From Bacillus sp. USDA818B3_A (GTDB lineage: Bacteria > Bacillota > Bacilli > Bacillales > Cytobacillaceae), in the NCBI RefSeq assembly GCF_009928415.1, contig NZ_JAABNN010000018.1, positions 1-64,000 on the forward strand: a stretch of DNA of 64,000 nt, read 5' to 3'. The notes below the pieces were generated by a model that saw only the letters and a program-made list of their open reading frames with translations, was not told the DNA's origin and did no database searches. Every line of letters begins with the position of its first letter. Position 1 is the first letter of the stretch. Below are positions 1 to 8,523 of the stretch, piece by piece. Position numbers and translations under genes: made by a program.

Positions 1-2
1 CG

Positions 3-599
3 GCCAACCCTAATAAATTCAATGAAAATGGGACGATAAAAAAGGGAAACAAAGATCAATGGATACGTTCTAAGCGTTATTGGAAACTATTATTTGACTT
101 AAAGGAAATCTGCCGAAAGATCGCTGCTGTTCGCAAAATCATGCATAACAAACTAGCGAATACCATCCTTAAAATGGGGAACAAAATCTTTTGCGAAAAG
201 ATGAATTACAAGGGATTTCAGAAAATGAAATTCGGCAAGAGGATTGGATATAAAGCTCCGAGTATGTTCTTAAGGGTCGTTAATACGAAATTATCTTATC
301 AAGGAAAAGAAATTGAATATATCAATACCTGGACGGTAAAAGCCAGTCAATATTGCCATGTCTTAAATGATTATCAAAAGAAGAAGTTATCCCAACGGTT
401 TCATGTCTTCCCAGACGGGACAAAAATACAGAGAGATTGTTATTCTGCTTGGTTAATTAAAAACGTAAATAAAGCAAAGGATCAAGTAAACAGTGAGAAA
501 TGTTTAACTGATTATTTATCGTTTCTAGAAAACTATAAAAAAACCGAAGAAACTCTTCGGTCATTAAATAAAAAGTTTATATCTAGTATCGGTTTTTAA
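3..599 (+). CDS. TnpB/IS605 OrfB-type protein, C-terminal part (5' end outside window)
   Basis: The frame is open from the first bases of the window, so the start lies upstream and only about 198 C-terminal residues are present. The RuvC-II segment reads IFCEKMNYKG, with the expected Glu, and a RuvC-III-like RDxxSA segment (QRDCYSA) follows. TnpB proteins are RNA-guided nucleases carried by IS200/IS605 and IS607 elements. The usual four-Cys zinc finger is not recognisable between these two motifs, which fits a zinc-finger-less TnpB branch. A hairpin (CCGAAG/CTTCGG) lies within the last codons. No tnpA is visible downstream. Family assignment is fairly safe; activity cannot be judged from a fragment. 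Confidence 0.7.
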   Translation, partial: ANPNKFNENGTIKKGNKDQWIRSKRYWKLLFDLKEICRKIAAVRKIMHNKLANTILKMGNKIFCEKMNYKGFQKMKFGKRIGYKAPSMFLRVVNTKLSYQGKEIEYINTWTVKASQYCHVLNDYQKKKLSQRFHVFPDGTKIQRDCYSAWLIKNVNKAKDQVNSEKCLTDYLSFLENYKKTEETLRSLNKKFISSIGF

Positions 600-780
600 T
601 ATTGTATCATGCAAACCTTTGCCGTGTTGAATCCCACGGAAGAACAGGAAATCTACGACGTGAGTTTTAGACCTTTCTTGTTTGGCAGGTTAAAGTCGGA
701 TGCGAATACTAAACGGCGACTGGAAACCCCCTGGTTTCCGCCATGTCTAAGACTGTATTTCTTTTGCATGGAAAAGCTGT
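600..780 (+). ncRNA. Possible omega RNA / right end of the TnpB element
   Basis: The stretch directly 3' of the tnpB-like gene has no convincing ORF but contains a stem GGAAACC/GGTTTCC at about 722-739. In TnpB elements the guide (omega) RNA overlaps the gene's 3' end and runs to the right end, so this is the expected place for it. The decamer GCATGGAAAA occurs twice just beyond it (about 767 and 796). The assignment rests on position and structure only. Confidence 0.3.
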
Positions 781-900
781 TCGTTCGCGAATGTTGCATG
801 GAAAACTCATGAGTCTGAACGACAAGAACCATCTTCTTGTCTAGTAAGGAAAGGGAAAGTACATGCACCCTTCATTTAAAGAAGGTCTAATCTATTTAGA

Positions 901-924
901 ACCTCCCTATTTCAATAGGGAGAG
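901..924 (-). terminator. Terminator after copA
   Basis: An inverted repeat CTCCCTATT/AATAGGGAG lies immediately after the copA stop codon on the minus strand. The downstream T content is moderate. Confidence 0.5.
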
Positions 925-927
925 GAT

Positions 928-3342
928 TCAGAATTTGACTTTCTGTAACCGCAAAGCATTAAGAACAACGGATACTGAACTAAAGGCCATTGCTGCCCCT
1001 GCCAGCCAAGGTGCAAGGAGTCCGATAGCAGCTACAGGAATACCCAGAGTATTATAGGCAAGTGCCCAGAACAAATTCTGCTTAATATTACGAATCGTCT
1101 TCTTACTCATAAAGATGGCATCTGCAATACTATTTAAATCCCCGCGGATCAGTGTGATATCGGCTGCTTCCATGGCCACATCTGTGCCAGTTCCAATCGC
1201 CATTCCGATATCTGCAATAGCAAGGGCTGGAGCATCATTGATTCCATCACCAACCATGGCAACCTTCTTCCCTGCTGCCTGCAATTTCTTTATTTCATCG
1301 GCCTTTCCTTCAGGAAGAACTTCAGCAATAACCTTTTCAATACCAGCTTGTGCGGCTATAGCTCGTGCAGTCTGCTTATTATCACCAGTGATCATAATTA
1401 CTTCTATTCCCATACTTTCAAGGCGGCTTATCGCTGATTTGGACGTCTCTTTAATCGTATCTGCTACAGCTGTCATCCCGGCGTATTGGGAGTCGATAGC
1501 GACGAGCATAGCTGTTTTACCAACCTTTTCTAACTCATCCATTTGACCATAAGCCTCTTCGGCAGCTACCTTGTACTTATTCATTAATTTCCGAGTTCCC
1601 ACTAATAGCTCTTTGCCATCGACTGTTGCTTTAATACCGTAACCAGGGATTGCTTCGAACTCCGATACATCCTTTAAAGGAATTCCTTTATCCTTAATCC
1701 CTTGAACAATCGCTTGTGCCAGTGGATGTTCTGATTGTTTTTCAGCAGAGCCCACTAAAGATAAAAATTCATCTTCTAATTGAGGCTGGACTGAAATTAC
1801 ATCTGTTAACACTGGTGTTCCGTTTGTTACGGTTCCTGTTTTATCTAATACAACCGTAGAAATTTTATGGGTCATTTCCAAATGTTCGCCGCCCTTAAAC
1901 AGGATGCCATATTCCGCCGCACGGCCAGAGCCGGCCATGATGGATGTTGGTGTTGCGAGCCCTAAGGCGCAAGGGCAGGCAATTACTAATACGGCAATCA
2001 ATTTTTCAAGCGCTTCTGCAAAATCGCCAGGTGCCGCCCAAACATACCAAACGATAAAGGCTACTACTGCCAGAGCAACCACGATAGGTACGAACACTCC
2101 GGAAATCTTATCAGCTAGACGCTGAATGGGTGCTTTAGAACCCTGTGCTGCTTCCACTACTTTTATAATTTGGGCCAACGCCGTATCCCGGCCCACTTTT
2201 GTTGCCTGTATCAATAGAAACCCATTTTTATTAATCGTCGCTCCGATGACCTCATCACCAACAGTCTTATCAACCGGAACACTTTCACCTGTCAGCATCG
2301 ATTCATCAATCGCAGAACGGCCCTCCAAGATCATTCCGTCAACTGGTATCTTATCACCAGGTTTAATATGAACAATATCCCCAACCATAACCTCTTCAAT
2401 TGGGATTTCTTGTTCTGCTCCATCTCTTTCAACAATAGCTGTCTTCGCTTGAAGACCCATCAACTTTTTAATCGCTTCTGATGAGCGTCCCTTTGCCTTA
2501 GCTTCAAAAAGTTTTCCGAGGATAATTAACGTAATAAGAATGGAACTAGTCTCATAGTAAAGTTCTACAGAATGAGCCATGCTTCCGATTGACATCAGTG
2601 ATAAATATAAACTGTAAAAATAAGCAGCTGATGTACCTAAAGCAACGAGGACATCCATATTTGCGCTTTTATTTTTTAATGCTTTATAGGCTCCAACATA
2701 GAACTGTCTGCCAATAAAAAATTGTACTGGTGTAGCTAAAGCTAATTGCACCCAGGGATTCATAAATATTTCCGGAACCCAAATAAAAGAAGTGAACGAA
2801 AAATGCCCCACCATGGCCCATAAAAGCGGGAAGGAAAGGATGGCCGCAAAGATAAACTTTCCTTTTTGTTTTTCAATTTCTTTTTGTCGATGGTCAGTGG
2901 TGTCTGTTGCCTCATCCCTTAGCTGCGCCCCATAGCCGAGGCTTTCCACTTTTTTGATAATTTCCCCAGACGTCAGGACCGCACCGTTGTACTCCACGGT
3001 CGCTTTTTCAAGTGCCAAATTAACGTTGGCTTTTACGACACCAGTTAACTTATTTAACCCTTTTTCGATTCGGGTGGCACAGGCTGCACAGGTCATACCG
3101 GTTATGTCAAATTCGTTTTTTTCATTGACGACATCGTAACCTAAATCTTTAATCTTTCTTTCAATGTCTTCCACATTTATTTTTTCCGCATCATATTTCA
3201 CATGTGATCTTTCTAAAGCTAGGTTAACATGGGCTGTTTCCACGCCTTCTAACTTGTTAAGACCCTTTTCGATTCTTATCGCACAGGCTGCACAGGTCAT
3301 ACCTGAAATTTGCAAATTGGTATCTTTTACATTTTGACTCAT
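928..3342 (-). CDS. copA: Copper-exporting P1B-type ATPase CopA
   Basis: This protein pumps Cu(I) out of the cytoplasm at the cost of ATP. It has two N-terminal heavy-metal-associated domains, each with GMTCAAC, then membrane helices with the CPC metal-transport motif. The ATPase core shows TGES, DKTGT (phosphorylated Asp), the SEHP motif and GDGIND. Length from this start is about 804 residues, typical for Bacillus CopA. I chose the ATG with AAGGAG seven bases upstream; an ORF start 23 codons further out has no ribosome site. The Cu chaperone gene copZ lies upstream on the same strand. Copper specificity is inferred from the CPC motif and from copZ. Confidence 0.95.
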   Translation of the reverse strand: MSQNVKDTNLQISGMTCAACAIRIEKGLNKLEGVETAHVNLALERSHVKYDAEKINVEDIERKIKDLGYDVVNEKNEFDITGMTCAACATRIEKGLNKLTGVVKANVNLALEKATVEYNGAVLTSGEIIKKVESLGYGAQLRDEATDTTDHRQKEIEKQKGKFIFAAILSFPLLWAMVGHFSFTSFIWVPEIFMNPWVQLALATPVQFFIGRQFYVGAYKALKNKSANMDVLVALGTSAAYFYSLYLSLMSIGSMAHSVELYYETSSILITLIILGKLFEAKAKGRSSEAIKKLMGLQAKTAIVERDGAEQEIPIEEVMVGDIVHIKPGDKIPVDGMILEGRSAIDESMLTGESVPVDKTVGDEVIGATINKNGFLLIQATKVGRDTALAQIIKVVEAAQGSKAPIQRLADKISGVFVPIVVALAVVAFIVWYVWAAPGDFAEALEKLIAVLVIACPCALGLATPTSIMAGSGRAAEYGILFKGGEHLEMTHKISTVVLDKTGTVTNGTPVLTDVISVQPQLEDEFLSLVGSAEKQSEHPLAQAIVQGIKDKGIPLKDVSEFEAIPGYGIKATVDGKELLVGTRKLMNKYKVAAEEAYGQMDELEKVGKTAMLVAIDSQYAGMTAVADTIKETSKSAISRLESMGIEVIMITGDNKQTARAIAAQAGIEKVIAEVLPEGKADEIKKLQAAGKKVAMVGDGINDAPALAIADIGMAIGTGTDVAMEAADITLIRGDLNSIADAIFMSKKTIRNIKQNLFWALAYNTLGIPVAAIGLLAPWLAGAAMAFSSVSVVLNALRLQKVKF

Positions 3343-3357
3343 GAAAAGCCAGCTCCT

Positions 3358-3376
3358 TATACCCCATAGAGGTATA
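3358..3376 (-). promoter_or_regulatory. CsoR-like box upstream of copA
   Basis: A near-palindrome TATACC-TCTAT-GGGGTATA sits between copZ and copA, just before the copA ribosome binding site. It resembles the TACCC/GGGTA CsoR operator of Bacillus cop operons. No clear separate promoter is seen beside it, so its role inside the operon is uncertain. Confidence 0.4.
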
Positions 3377-3392
3377 TTTTTCTGTGAAAAGA

Positions 3393-3413
3393 ACGTGCTA
3401 GCTGCTAGCACGT
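3393..3413 (-). terminator. Intergenic hairpin between copZ and copA
   Basis: A perfect 10-bp inverted repeat (ACGTGCTAGC / GCTAGCACGT) separated by one base follows the copZ stop and precedes TTCTTTTC on the minus strand. It could partly terminate transcription or stabilise copZ mRNA, making more chaperone than pump. Confidence 0.5.
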
Positions 3414-3425
3414 CGTTTTCACTAT

Positions 3426-3632
3426 TTATTTCACGTCGTATCCTTGGTCATCAATGGTTTCTTTAATCTCATCTAATGAAACCTCTTGGCTATTAAACTC
3501 AACATCGACCTTAGCTGATTTCAAATCGACTTTTACGGAGTTAACGCCGTTTAATGCGCCAACACTTCCTTCTACCGCTTTTACACAATGACCGCAAGAC
3601 ATTCCTTGAACATTTAAAGTTACCTTTTCCAT
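3426..3632 (-). CDS. copZ: Copper chaperone CopZ
   Basis: A 68-residue single heavy-metal-associated domain with the Cu(I)-binding GMSCGHC motif near the N-terminus and the usual beta-alpha-beta-beta-alpha-beta length. It carries Cu(I) in the cytosol and hands it to CopA, whose gene follows about 80 bp downstream. The ATG is preceded by a GAGAGG ribosome site. No csoR gene is in the window. Confidence 0.95.
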   Translation of the reverse strand: MEKVTLNVQGMSCGHCVKAVEGSVGALNGVNSVKVDLKSAKVDVEFNSQEVSLDEIKETIDDQGYDVK

Positions 3633-3755
3633 TTTAAAACGCCTCTCTTTTATCCATTATTTTATTATTAGTATTTGATAAGGGATCACAATGTTCACAG
3701 AATGGTTCAGAGTCACAGGGTCGTGATGATTCATTACCATCCCTCCTTGATTTAA

Positions 3756-3784
3756 ATTTACAATACCCCCCTACCCTATGTAAA
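3756..3784 (-). promoter_or_regulatory. copZ promoter with CsoR-like operator in the spacer
   Basis: On the minus strand TTTACA and GTAAAT are 17 bp apart and can serve as -35 and -10. The spacer contains TAGGGTAGGGGGGTA, a G-rich sequence like the GGGGGTATG half of known CsoR operators. Binding there would block RNA polymerase until Cu(I) releases the repressor. Between this promoter and copZ an AAGGAGG precedes a 25-codon ORF at 3734-3657 that I do not call a gene. Confidence 0.5.
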
Positions 3785-3897
3785 TAGGCATGATTGAAAT
3801 TTTTTTATCTTTCCATTTAACTTTCACAATTTGTCCACAACTTCTTGTGATGTTTAAAAGAAAAACAAGGATTCAGCCCTTGTTTCTTTTGATTTTT

Positions 3898-4632
3898 TTA
3901 TAAAGACCAATAGGTGATTGTATCAAAAATACCTAAAATCAGCATTAGTGCACCTGCAACCCTTTGCACAAACATACCAAACTTTCTCCCTCTTTTTATT
4001 ACCACACCGCTTCCACCAAGAAACCAAATGATAAAAATAATTATTAGTAATGGGATTGCTGTTCCAATTGCGAATATGGGCGGAAGAATAAACCCGTAAG
4101 AGCTAGATAACACGACAGGCATCAATGTTACGAAAAATAAGATAAACATAGTAGGACAGAATGCGAGCGAAAAACTAAGACCTAACATAAACGAAGCAAA
4201 TGGATTTTCATGCTTGTACTCTTTTGATAGGTTTAATAAATTAAAGGTTCCTTTTAATTTAATGAACCCCATCATAAATAAACCAACGAAGATTAATAAA
4301 GGCCCCATCATCTTTCTAAGCCATGGAAAAAACAACGGCAGATTTTGTTCAAACCCTTTTCCAAGCAGCCAAACCAAGATTCCTAATAAAGAAAAAGCTG
4401 CTATTTTACCAAGGATGAAATACGTTACATCCTTCCATGCTATTTTCTTTTGGATGGAACGATTTCCATATAGTGTCACGGCACTAATATTTCCTGTAAG
4501 CTGACAAGGTGCAAGTGCTCCTACCAGCCCCAAAATTAAGGCAAAGACAATCGGCCAGGATTCTAAGCTATTGGCGATAATAAAAAACGGCCTGCTTAAT
4601 ATCGAACTTATTTGACTTAATAAACTGTACAT
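3898..4632 (-). CDS. CcdA/DsbD- or TauE/SafE-like membrane protein
   Basis: About 244 residues with six or more hydrophobic helices. GALAPCQLTGN in the first helix and SLAFCPTMF in the middle match the paired APC/FCP cysteine motifs of DsbD/CcdA-like transmembrane proteins, which pass reducing equivalents across the membrane; annotation pipelines often call such proteins sulfite exporter TauE/SafE. The chosen ATG has a GCGGTGAT sequence upstream; the ORF could extend 32 codons further but without a ribosome site. The cop genes lie just downstream on the same strand, so a role in metal or thiol stress is possible but unproven. Confidence 0.7.
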   Translation of the reverse strand: MYSLLSQISSILSRPFFIIANSLESWPIVFALILGLVGALAPCQLTGNISAVTLYGNRSIQKKIAWKDVTYFILGKIAAFSLLGILVWLLGKGFEQNLPLFFPWLRKMMGPLLIFVGLFMMGFIKLKGTFNLLNLSKEYKHENPFASFMLGLSFSLAFCPTMFILFFVTLMPVVLSSSYGFILPPIFAIGTAIPLLIIIFIIWFLGGSGVVIKRGRKFGMFVQRVAGALMLILGIFDTITYWSL

Positions 4633-4743
4633 ATGATCACCGCAGCATCTTATTTTAATAGAATTAGAGTACCACAAAAAATGCAGAAAGTATGGAGATA
4701 AGTACTTGTCCATAGTCTCTGGATACATTTTTTAAAAAGAAAA

Positions 4744-4772
4744 AGAAATGACGTGTGACACAAGTCATTTCT
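4744..4772 (-). terminator. Terminator after terC
   Basis: Inverted repeat AGAAATGAC / GTCATTTCT followed on the minus strand by a T-rich run, 50 bases past the TerC-family stop codon. Confidence 0.75.
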
Positions 4773-4822
4773 TGATTAATCGAGGTATTTACGATTAGAT
4801 AGTTCAGTTTCCAATTGGTCTC

Positions 4823-5596
4823 TTAAGAGTTAAAGTTTTTTAGTGATTTGTTTCCAGGTGCAAACCATCCGATCAGAGCAATACTAACTAATATTCCATA
4901 GAAAATCAGAGTCCAAGTGGTACTATGGGGAAAATGATTTTCTATGACACCGATATCCTCATGGGCGAAAGTAATGACCGCAAGCTTGACACCGACCCAG
5001 GCAACAATAGCATAGGCTGTCGTCTCCAAAGCCGGACGTTTTTTAAGAAGCTGGACAAACCAAGTGGCTGCAAACTTAATCAAGACAAGACCTGCAATAC
5101 CTCCTAATAGTACAACAATGAATTGCCCGCCATCCATCCCTCCGAAATCGCCAAGCGGTGAATCTTTAAGACCAAGGGCAAGAGCAACTGCAGCTAGAAT
5201 GGAATCGACGGCAAAAGCCAGGTCCGCTAAGGCGATCTTCCCTACAGTAGGCCAGAATCCTTTTCCGGCAGATTCCTTTTCATCTTCCTTATGAATTCTT
5301 TCCTTTTCTTTTCCAATCCTCGCCTGGATGACATGCTTTAAGCCAAGGTAAAGAAGATAAGCCGCTCCTACCGCCTGTATCTGCCAGACATTCGCAATAA
5401 AAGAAATGACAAAAAGGGCAGCAAATCGAAAGATGAAAGCCATAATGATCCCGTAATTTATGGCTCTTTTTTTCTGATCTTCAGGCAAATGCTTAGCTAT
5501 AACGGCCAGTACAAGCGCGTTGTCGGCCGATAATAATCCTTCTAATCCGATTAGTATTAATAAGGCCCATGCATACTCCAACCATAGTGCATCCAT
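4823..5596 (-). CDS. TerC-family integral membrane protein (MeeF/MeeY type)
   Basis: About 257 residues with seven or more membrane helices and the acidic TerC motifs GLEGLLSADNALVLA and ADLAFAVDSILAA. Bacillus homologues YceF/YkoY (MeeF/MeeY) are implicated in Mn(II) export that metallates secreted proteins. The ATG chosen follows AAAGGAG at eight bases. I looked for a yybP-ykoY manganese riboswitch in the 250 bp upstream and did not recognise one. The gene is transcribed alone and ends in its own terminator. Confidence 0.85.
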   Translation of the reverse strand: MDALWLEYAWALLILIGLEGLLSADNALVLAVIAKHLPEDQKKRAINYGIIMAFIFRFAALFVISFIANVWQIQAVGAAYLLYLGLKHVIQARIGKEKERIHKEDEKESAGKGFWPTVGKIALADLAFAVDSILAAVALALGLKDSPLGDFGGMDGGQFIVVLLGGIAGLVLIKFAATWFVQLLKKRPALETTAYAIVAWVGVKLAVITFAHEDIGVIENHFPHSTTWTLIFYGILVSIALIGWFAPGNKSLKNFNS

Positions 5597-5881
5597 CCAC
5601 TTCACTCCTTTGTTTGAAAATGGCACTAACGAAAGAATTTGTTATTAATTATTAGTTAATCGAAAAGCTTTCTTACCATTACTAGTTTATTCCCACTCTT
5701 TTCCATAAATCCGTTTTTTATTTTACAAAGGTCTTCGGAAAAAAATTCTAAATAAATAAAAGGAATTATTGTATTATGCTGCAAGAGGTTTTGGAATTTC
5801 CCTTGGTAAATTGCCTATTGATTTCAAATTGTACTTCAATTAACATCTAATTAGATAATCGTGAAAGTAGGTGTGATTAAC

Positions 5882-6460
5882 ATGCAATTAAACAAAATTG
5901 TTGAATTTCATAAAGCATTAGGAGATCTTACTCGGATTCGCATTATTGCCCTTCTCCAACAAGGTCCATTACACGGTCAAGCGATTGCCGAAAAACTCGG
6001 CTTGAAACCCCCAACGATTACCCATCATATGGCAAAGCTGCGTGAGGTCGGGCTTATTAAAGAAAAGCGGGATAAAAACACGATTTATTTTTCACTTAAC
6101 AACAAAGTATTAGAATTCAGCGCAAAAGCCATTATGACGGTTGGCACGGGAGGAGCAGCTAGTATGGAAATGTCAGTAACAGCCGAAGAACGGTCTGCAA
6201 TTATCAATAACTTCTTTACAAAGGATGGAAGGCTGAAGAATTTTCCTGCCCAGCGGAAGAAAAAACTTGTGGTGCTTGAGCATATGGCCAAGGGACTAAA
6301 GTTTGGCAGAGTGTATCAAGAAAAAGAAATCAATGAGTATCTAAAGCAATTCCATGAAGATTATGCCACCTTACGCCGCGAGCTGATTATGTGTCAGTAT
6401 ATGTATCGAGAAAATAATCAATATGAGCTTAATCCAGTTGAGTTATGGTGGTTAAGTTGA
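5882..6460 (+). CDS. ArsR-type transcriptional regulator with DUF2087 domain
   Basis: About 192 residues. Residues 1-85 form a winged helix-turn-helix (ALGDLTRIRIIALL, then the recognition region PPTITHHMAKL). The C-terminal half matches DUF2087 (RLKNFPAQRKKKLVVLEHM...YLKQFHEDYATLRRELI). Such proteins are DNA-binding repressors whose ligand is generally unknown. I prefer the ATG after TAGGTG; an in-frame ATG seven codons earlier exists. It is divergent from terC, which it might regulate. Confidence 0.8.
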   Translation: MQLNKIVEFHKALGDLTRIRIIALLQQGPLHGQAIAEKLGLKPPTITHHMAKLREVGLIKEKRDKNTIYFSLNNKVLEFSAKAIMTVGTGGAASMEMSVTAEERSAIINNFFTKDGRLKNFPAQRKKKLVVLEHMAKGLKFGRVYQEKEINEYLKQFHEDYATLRRELIMCQYMYRENNQYELNPVELWWLS

Positions 6461-6461
6461 T

Positions 6462-6484
6462 GGCGTCACCCGGCGCCTTTTTTT
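6462..6484 (+). terminator. Terminator after the ArsR-type gene
   Basis: GGCG...CGCC hairpin followed by a run of seven T right after the stop codon. Confidence 0.75.
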
Positions 6485-6541
6485 ACAGCTTGCTAATTAG
6501 ATAGAAATAAAACTAGTTTCGTAAAAAAGAAGGTGTTAGTC

Positions 6542-7192
6542 TTGGTAATAAGGAAAGAAACGCAATATCGAAAATTATTTCTAGCCGGTGTTGTCAATGG
6601 AATCGGGGACCGTTTTAGTTCTGTTGCTGTATTAACTATGCTGCTGCGGCTAACAGGATCAGGCCAAGCAGTGGGAATGACTCTAGCTATCCGGTTAATC
6701 CCATTTGTGTTTTTTGGACCCTTAGGGGGCTGGTTGGCAGATCGATTCTCAAGAAAGACAATATTAGTCACAACAGATTTAATTCGGGTCGTATTTGCCT
6801 TATCCTTTTTACTTGTTCACAGTAAAGAAGATCTTTGGATTATTTATCTTAATACATTTCTAATGGCCGCTGGCGAAGCGGTATATAGCCCAGCAAGAAA
6901 GTCGGCCATCCCACGTCTCGTCAAGAAAGAGAACCTCATAAAAGTAAATAGCTTGGAACAAGTATTGATAGGAATTGTATTAATAGGCGGTGCTTTTTCT
7001 GGAGGGATTGTGGCCTATATTTTTGGGCCCATGTAACATTTTGGTTTAATGCCGCTTCGTTTTTAGGAGCAGCAGCCATAATCTCAACCATCAAGTTCCC
7101 AGAAAAGGAACCGTTCAATTCGGAAAGAAAACCTGAAGAAGAGTCATTATTTATATTTATTAAACCTCACTTACTTATGATACGGTTCACCG
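6542..7192 (+). pseudogene. MFS transporter remnant (frameshifted and truncated)
   Basis: The first ~165 residues are a normal MFS N-terminal half with the GGWLADRFSRK loop signature after TM2. The frame then breaks near 7030 in ATTTTTGGGCCC, and coding continues in the next frame as HVTFWFNAASFLGAAAIIS up to about 7170. After that the similarity stops at a copy of the dispersed TTACTTATGATACGG repeat. A full MFS protein is about 400 residues, so the gene is dead. A TTG with GAAGGTG six bases upstream is the likely original start. The drug or metabolite once carried cannot be told. Confidence 0.8.
7171..7192 (+). repeat. Dispersed repeat, copy 1
   Basis: TTACTTATGATACGGTTCAC followed by CG. 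The first 21 bases are identical in copy 2 (8398) and copy 3 (12436); it sits at the broken end of the MFS remnant. Confidence 0.7.
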
Positions 7193-7503
7193 AACAAAAC
7201 AAAATAACATGGATAATTTTAAACACAAAGTATTCATATCTATATAGCATTTTCCCACAATCTTGTTGTGGATTATTTTTTTCCTCAAAATTGACTTCAT
7301 TCAAAAAGCTTATTTTGGATAGCTAATGATAATTACATATCTCCTGCTTCAGTAAAATAAAATAAATTTATTGTAAAATTATTAAAATTTAGACAAAATT
7401 ATTAATTTTCGTTCTATTAAGCTCCTATATTATGGAATCTAGGTGTTATGTCCAAGCTCACTTATTCCTTTTCCATATAGTAATAAAAAAAGGAGGTGAG
7501 AAA
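7193..7503. other. AT-rich gap, no gene seen
   Basis: No ORF of interest. It lies between the MFS remnant and the next ribosome binding site. TTGACTTCATTC and several AT-rich stretches could hold a promoter for the following gene but none is clear. Confidence 0.4.
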
Positions 7504-8175
7504 GTGAGCAAAAAAAAGGAAAGCTCTTCACGCAAGGATAAAGAGAAAGTGAGTAATAATGAGCAAAGCTCTTTACGTAAAGATATAGCAAAAATAGAAT
7601 CGGCACACCAAGAGTGTATTGACCGTGCTTATCGTATTCCCATATTTTTAAGTACGACAACTCATTTAAATGACAACCAACAACGGTTTCTAAACCGTCT
7701 AATTTTAGAGATTGAAAATGCTTTGCTTTTTCCGCGTACATTACCTTTAAGCGAAAGTTATCCCGAATCCATTTTAACTGATATCCGTCGGTTAGTTTCA
7801 TCAAGCTATGGAATGTTGGCTGTAAACCTTCGTCGTTTTAAAATTGAAACAGTTGATGTCAATGCAGGACCCCTTCCACCGTCCACTCCAGTCTGGGTTG
7901 GATCAGTTTATTCGCAAGTAGAACCTTCTATGGCTTTTCAATTTGGTCTACCCTTATTATTAGTAAGGGAAGAAGATACTGACGCAAATAATGGAATTTG
8001 GGCAGGCGGAATTGCCCCACTCAACCTCTTTATAGTTTGGCATTCTGAAACTCAAACTGTTGATCAATTCTTTAGCACTGCTGAATGGAGATCAGCCTTT
8101 GAAAATTGGAGTGCACAAGTAAGAAATGCTTTTTATATTCAGACAGAGCCTAAGTTCAAGTACAGATGTGAATGA
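7504..8175 (+). CDS. Uncharacterised protein with TIR / nucleoside deoxyribosyltransferase-like fold
   Basis: I do not recognise a named family. From the GTG preceded by AAGGAGGTG the protein has about 223 residues. Residues 1-40 are charged and low-complexity with two near-repeats around SSSRKDKEK/SSLRKDIAK. The rest has a pattern seen in TIR-like and deoxyribosyltransferase-like domains: a beta strand IPIFLSTTTHLNDNQQ, a helix ending in ENALLFPRTLP, a strand SSSYGMLAVNLRR, then VYSQVEPSMAFQFGLPLLLV, where the Glu before the helix is in the position of the catalytic Glu. Such domains often hydrolyse NAD or nucleotides in defence or signalling. That is inference from fold pattern only. It is monocistronic. 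Confidence 0.6.
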   Translation: MSKKKESSSRKDKEKVSNNEQSSLRKDIAKIESAHQECIDRAYRIPIFLSTTTHLNDNQQRFLNRLILEIENALLFPRTLPLSESYPESILTDIRRLVSSSYGMLAVNLRRFKIETVDVNAGPLPPSTPVWVGSVYSQVEPSMAFQFGLPLLLVREEDTDANNGIWAGGIAPLNLFIVWHSETQTVDQFFSTAEWRSAFENWSAQVRNAFYIQTEPKFKYRCE

Positions 8176-8197
8176 TAAACTGGTATTTTAGCATCAG

Positions 8198-8240
8198 GTC
8201 GAAAATATACAAAGCTTTGTTCACCTTATATATTTTCGAC
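8198..8240 (+). terminator. Terminator after the TIR-like gene
   Basis: Inverted repeat GTCGAAAATATA / TATATTTTCGAC with a 19-base loop, followed by a T-rich stretch. Confidence 0.65.
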
Positions 8241-8245
8241 TTATT

Positions 8246-8487
8246 TACATAAAATCAAATATTTCCATTTGGTTACAAAAATAAAAAGATTTACTTCATT
8301 AAAAAACAGCCTTTAATGAAAGCTATTCACCAGGTTGAAAGAAGTGTCAAGAACAGTGAATAGTTCTTTAAAACTTTTACTTAAAGTAAATTTGTGCTTA
8401 CTTATGATACGGTTCACCATAACGCATCAAAATGAGATTCATCTTATTAAGAACAAGTCTATGTAACTTTTATTTTTCCATTACGAA
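8246..8487. other. Structured non-coding stretch with repeat copy 2
   Basis: No gene. It contains a TTCATTAAA/TTTAATGAA inverted repeat near 8296-8319, a GCTATTCAC/GTGAATAG pair near 8320-8362, TTTACTTAAAGTAAA near 8376, and repeat copy 2. It may be the remnant of a small element. Confidence 0.35.
8398..8418 (+). repeat. Dispersed repeat, copy 2
   Basis: Carries the same 21-base sequence as copies 1 and 3 (TTACTTATGATACGGTTCAC plus C); the right arm is lost. Confidence 0.7.
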
Positions 8488-8523
8488 ACAAATCGTGCGA
8501 TGCTATATGTTCGCACGATTTGT
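8488..8523 (-). terminator. Terminator downstream of the dehydratase-like gene
   Basis: Strong stem ACAAATCGTGCGA / TCGCACGATTTGT. It lies about 30 bases past the restored end of the frameshifted dehydratase reading frame. Confidence 0.6.

Noticed and set aside
863..3139. Plus-strand ORFs opposite copA (for example 1115-1546 and 2126-2371)
   Set aside because: They mirror conserved copA codons, lack ribosome sites and resemble no protein; antisense shadows.
3657..3734. 25-codon ORF between the copZ promoter and copZ, and a Cys-rich stretch (CDSEPFCEHC) in another frame
   Set aside because: The ATG frame has a good ribosome site but gives no recognisable peptide; the Cys-rich frame has no start codon.
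5627..5881. Possible yybP-ykoY manganese riboswitch before the TerC-family gene
   Set aside because: The conserved loop sequences of that riboswitch were not found on the minus strand.
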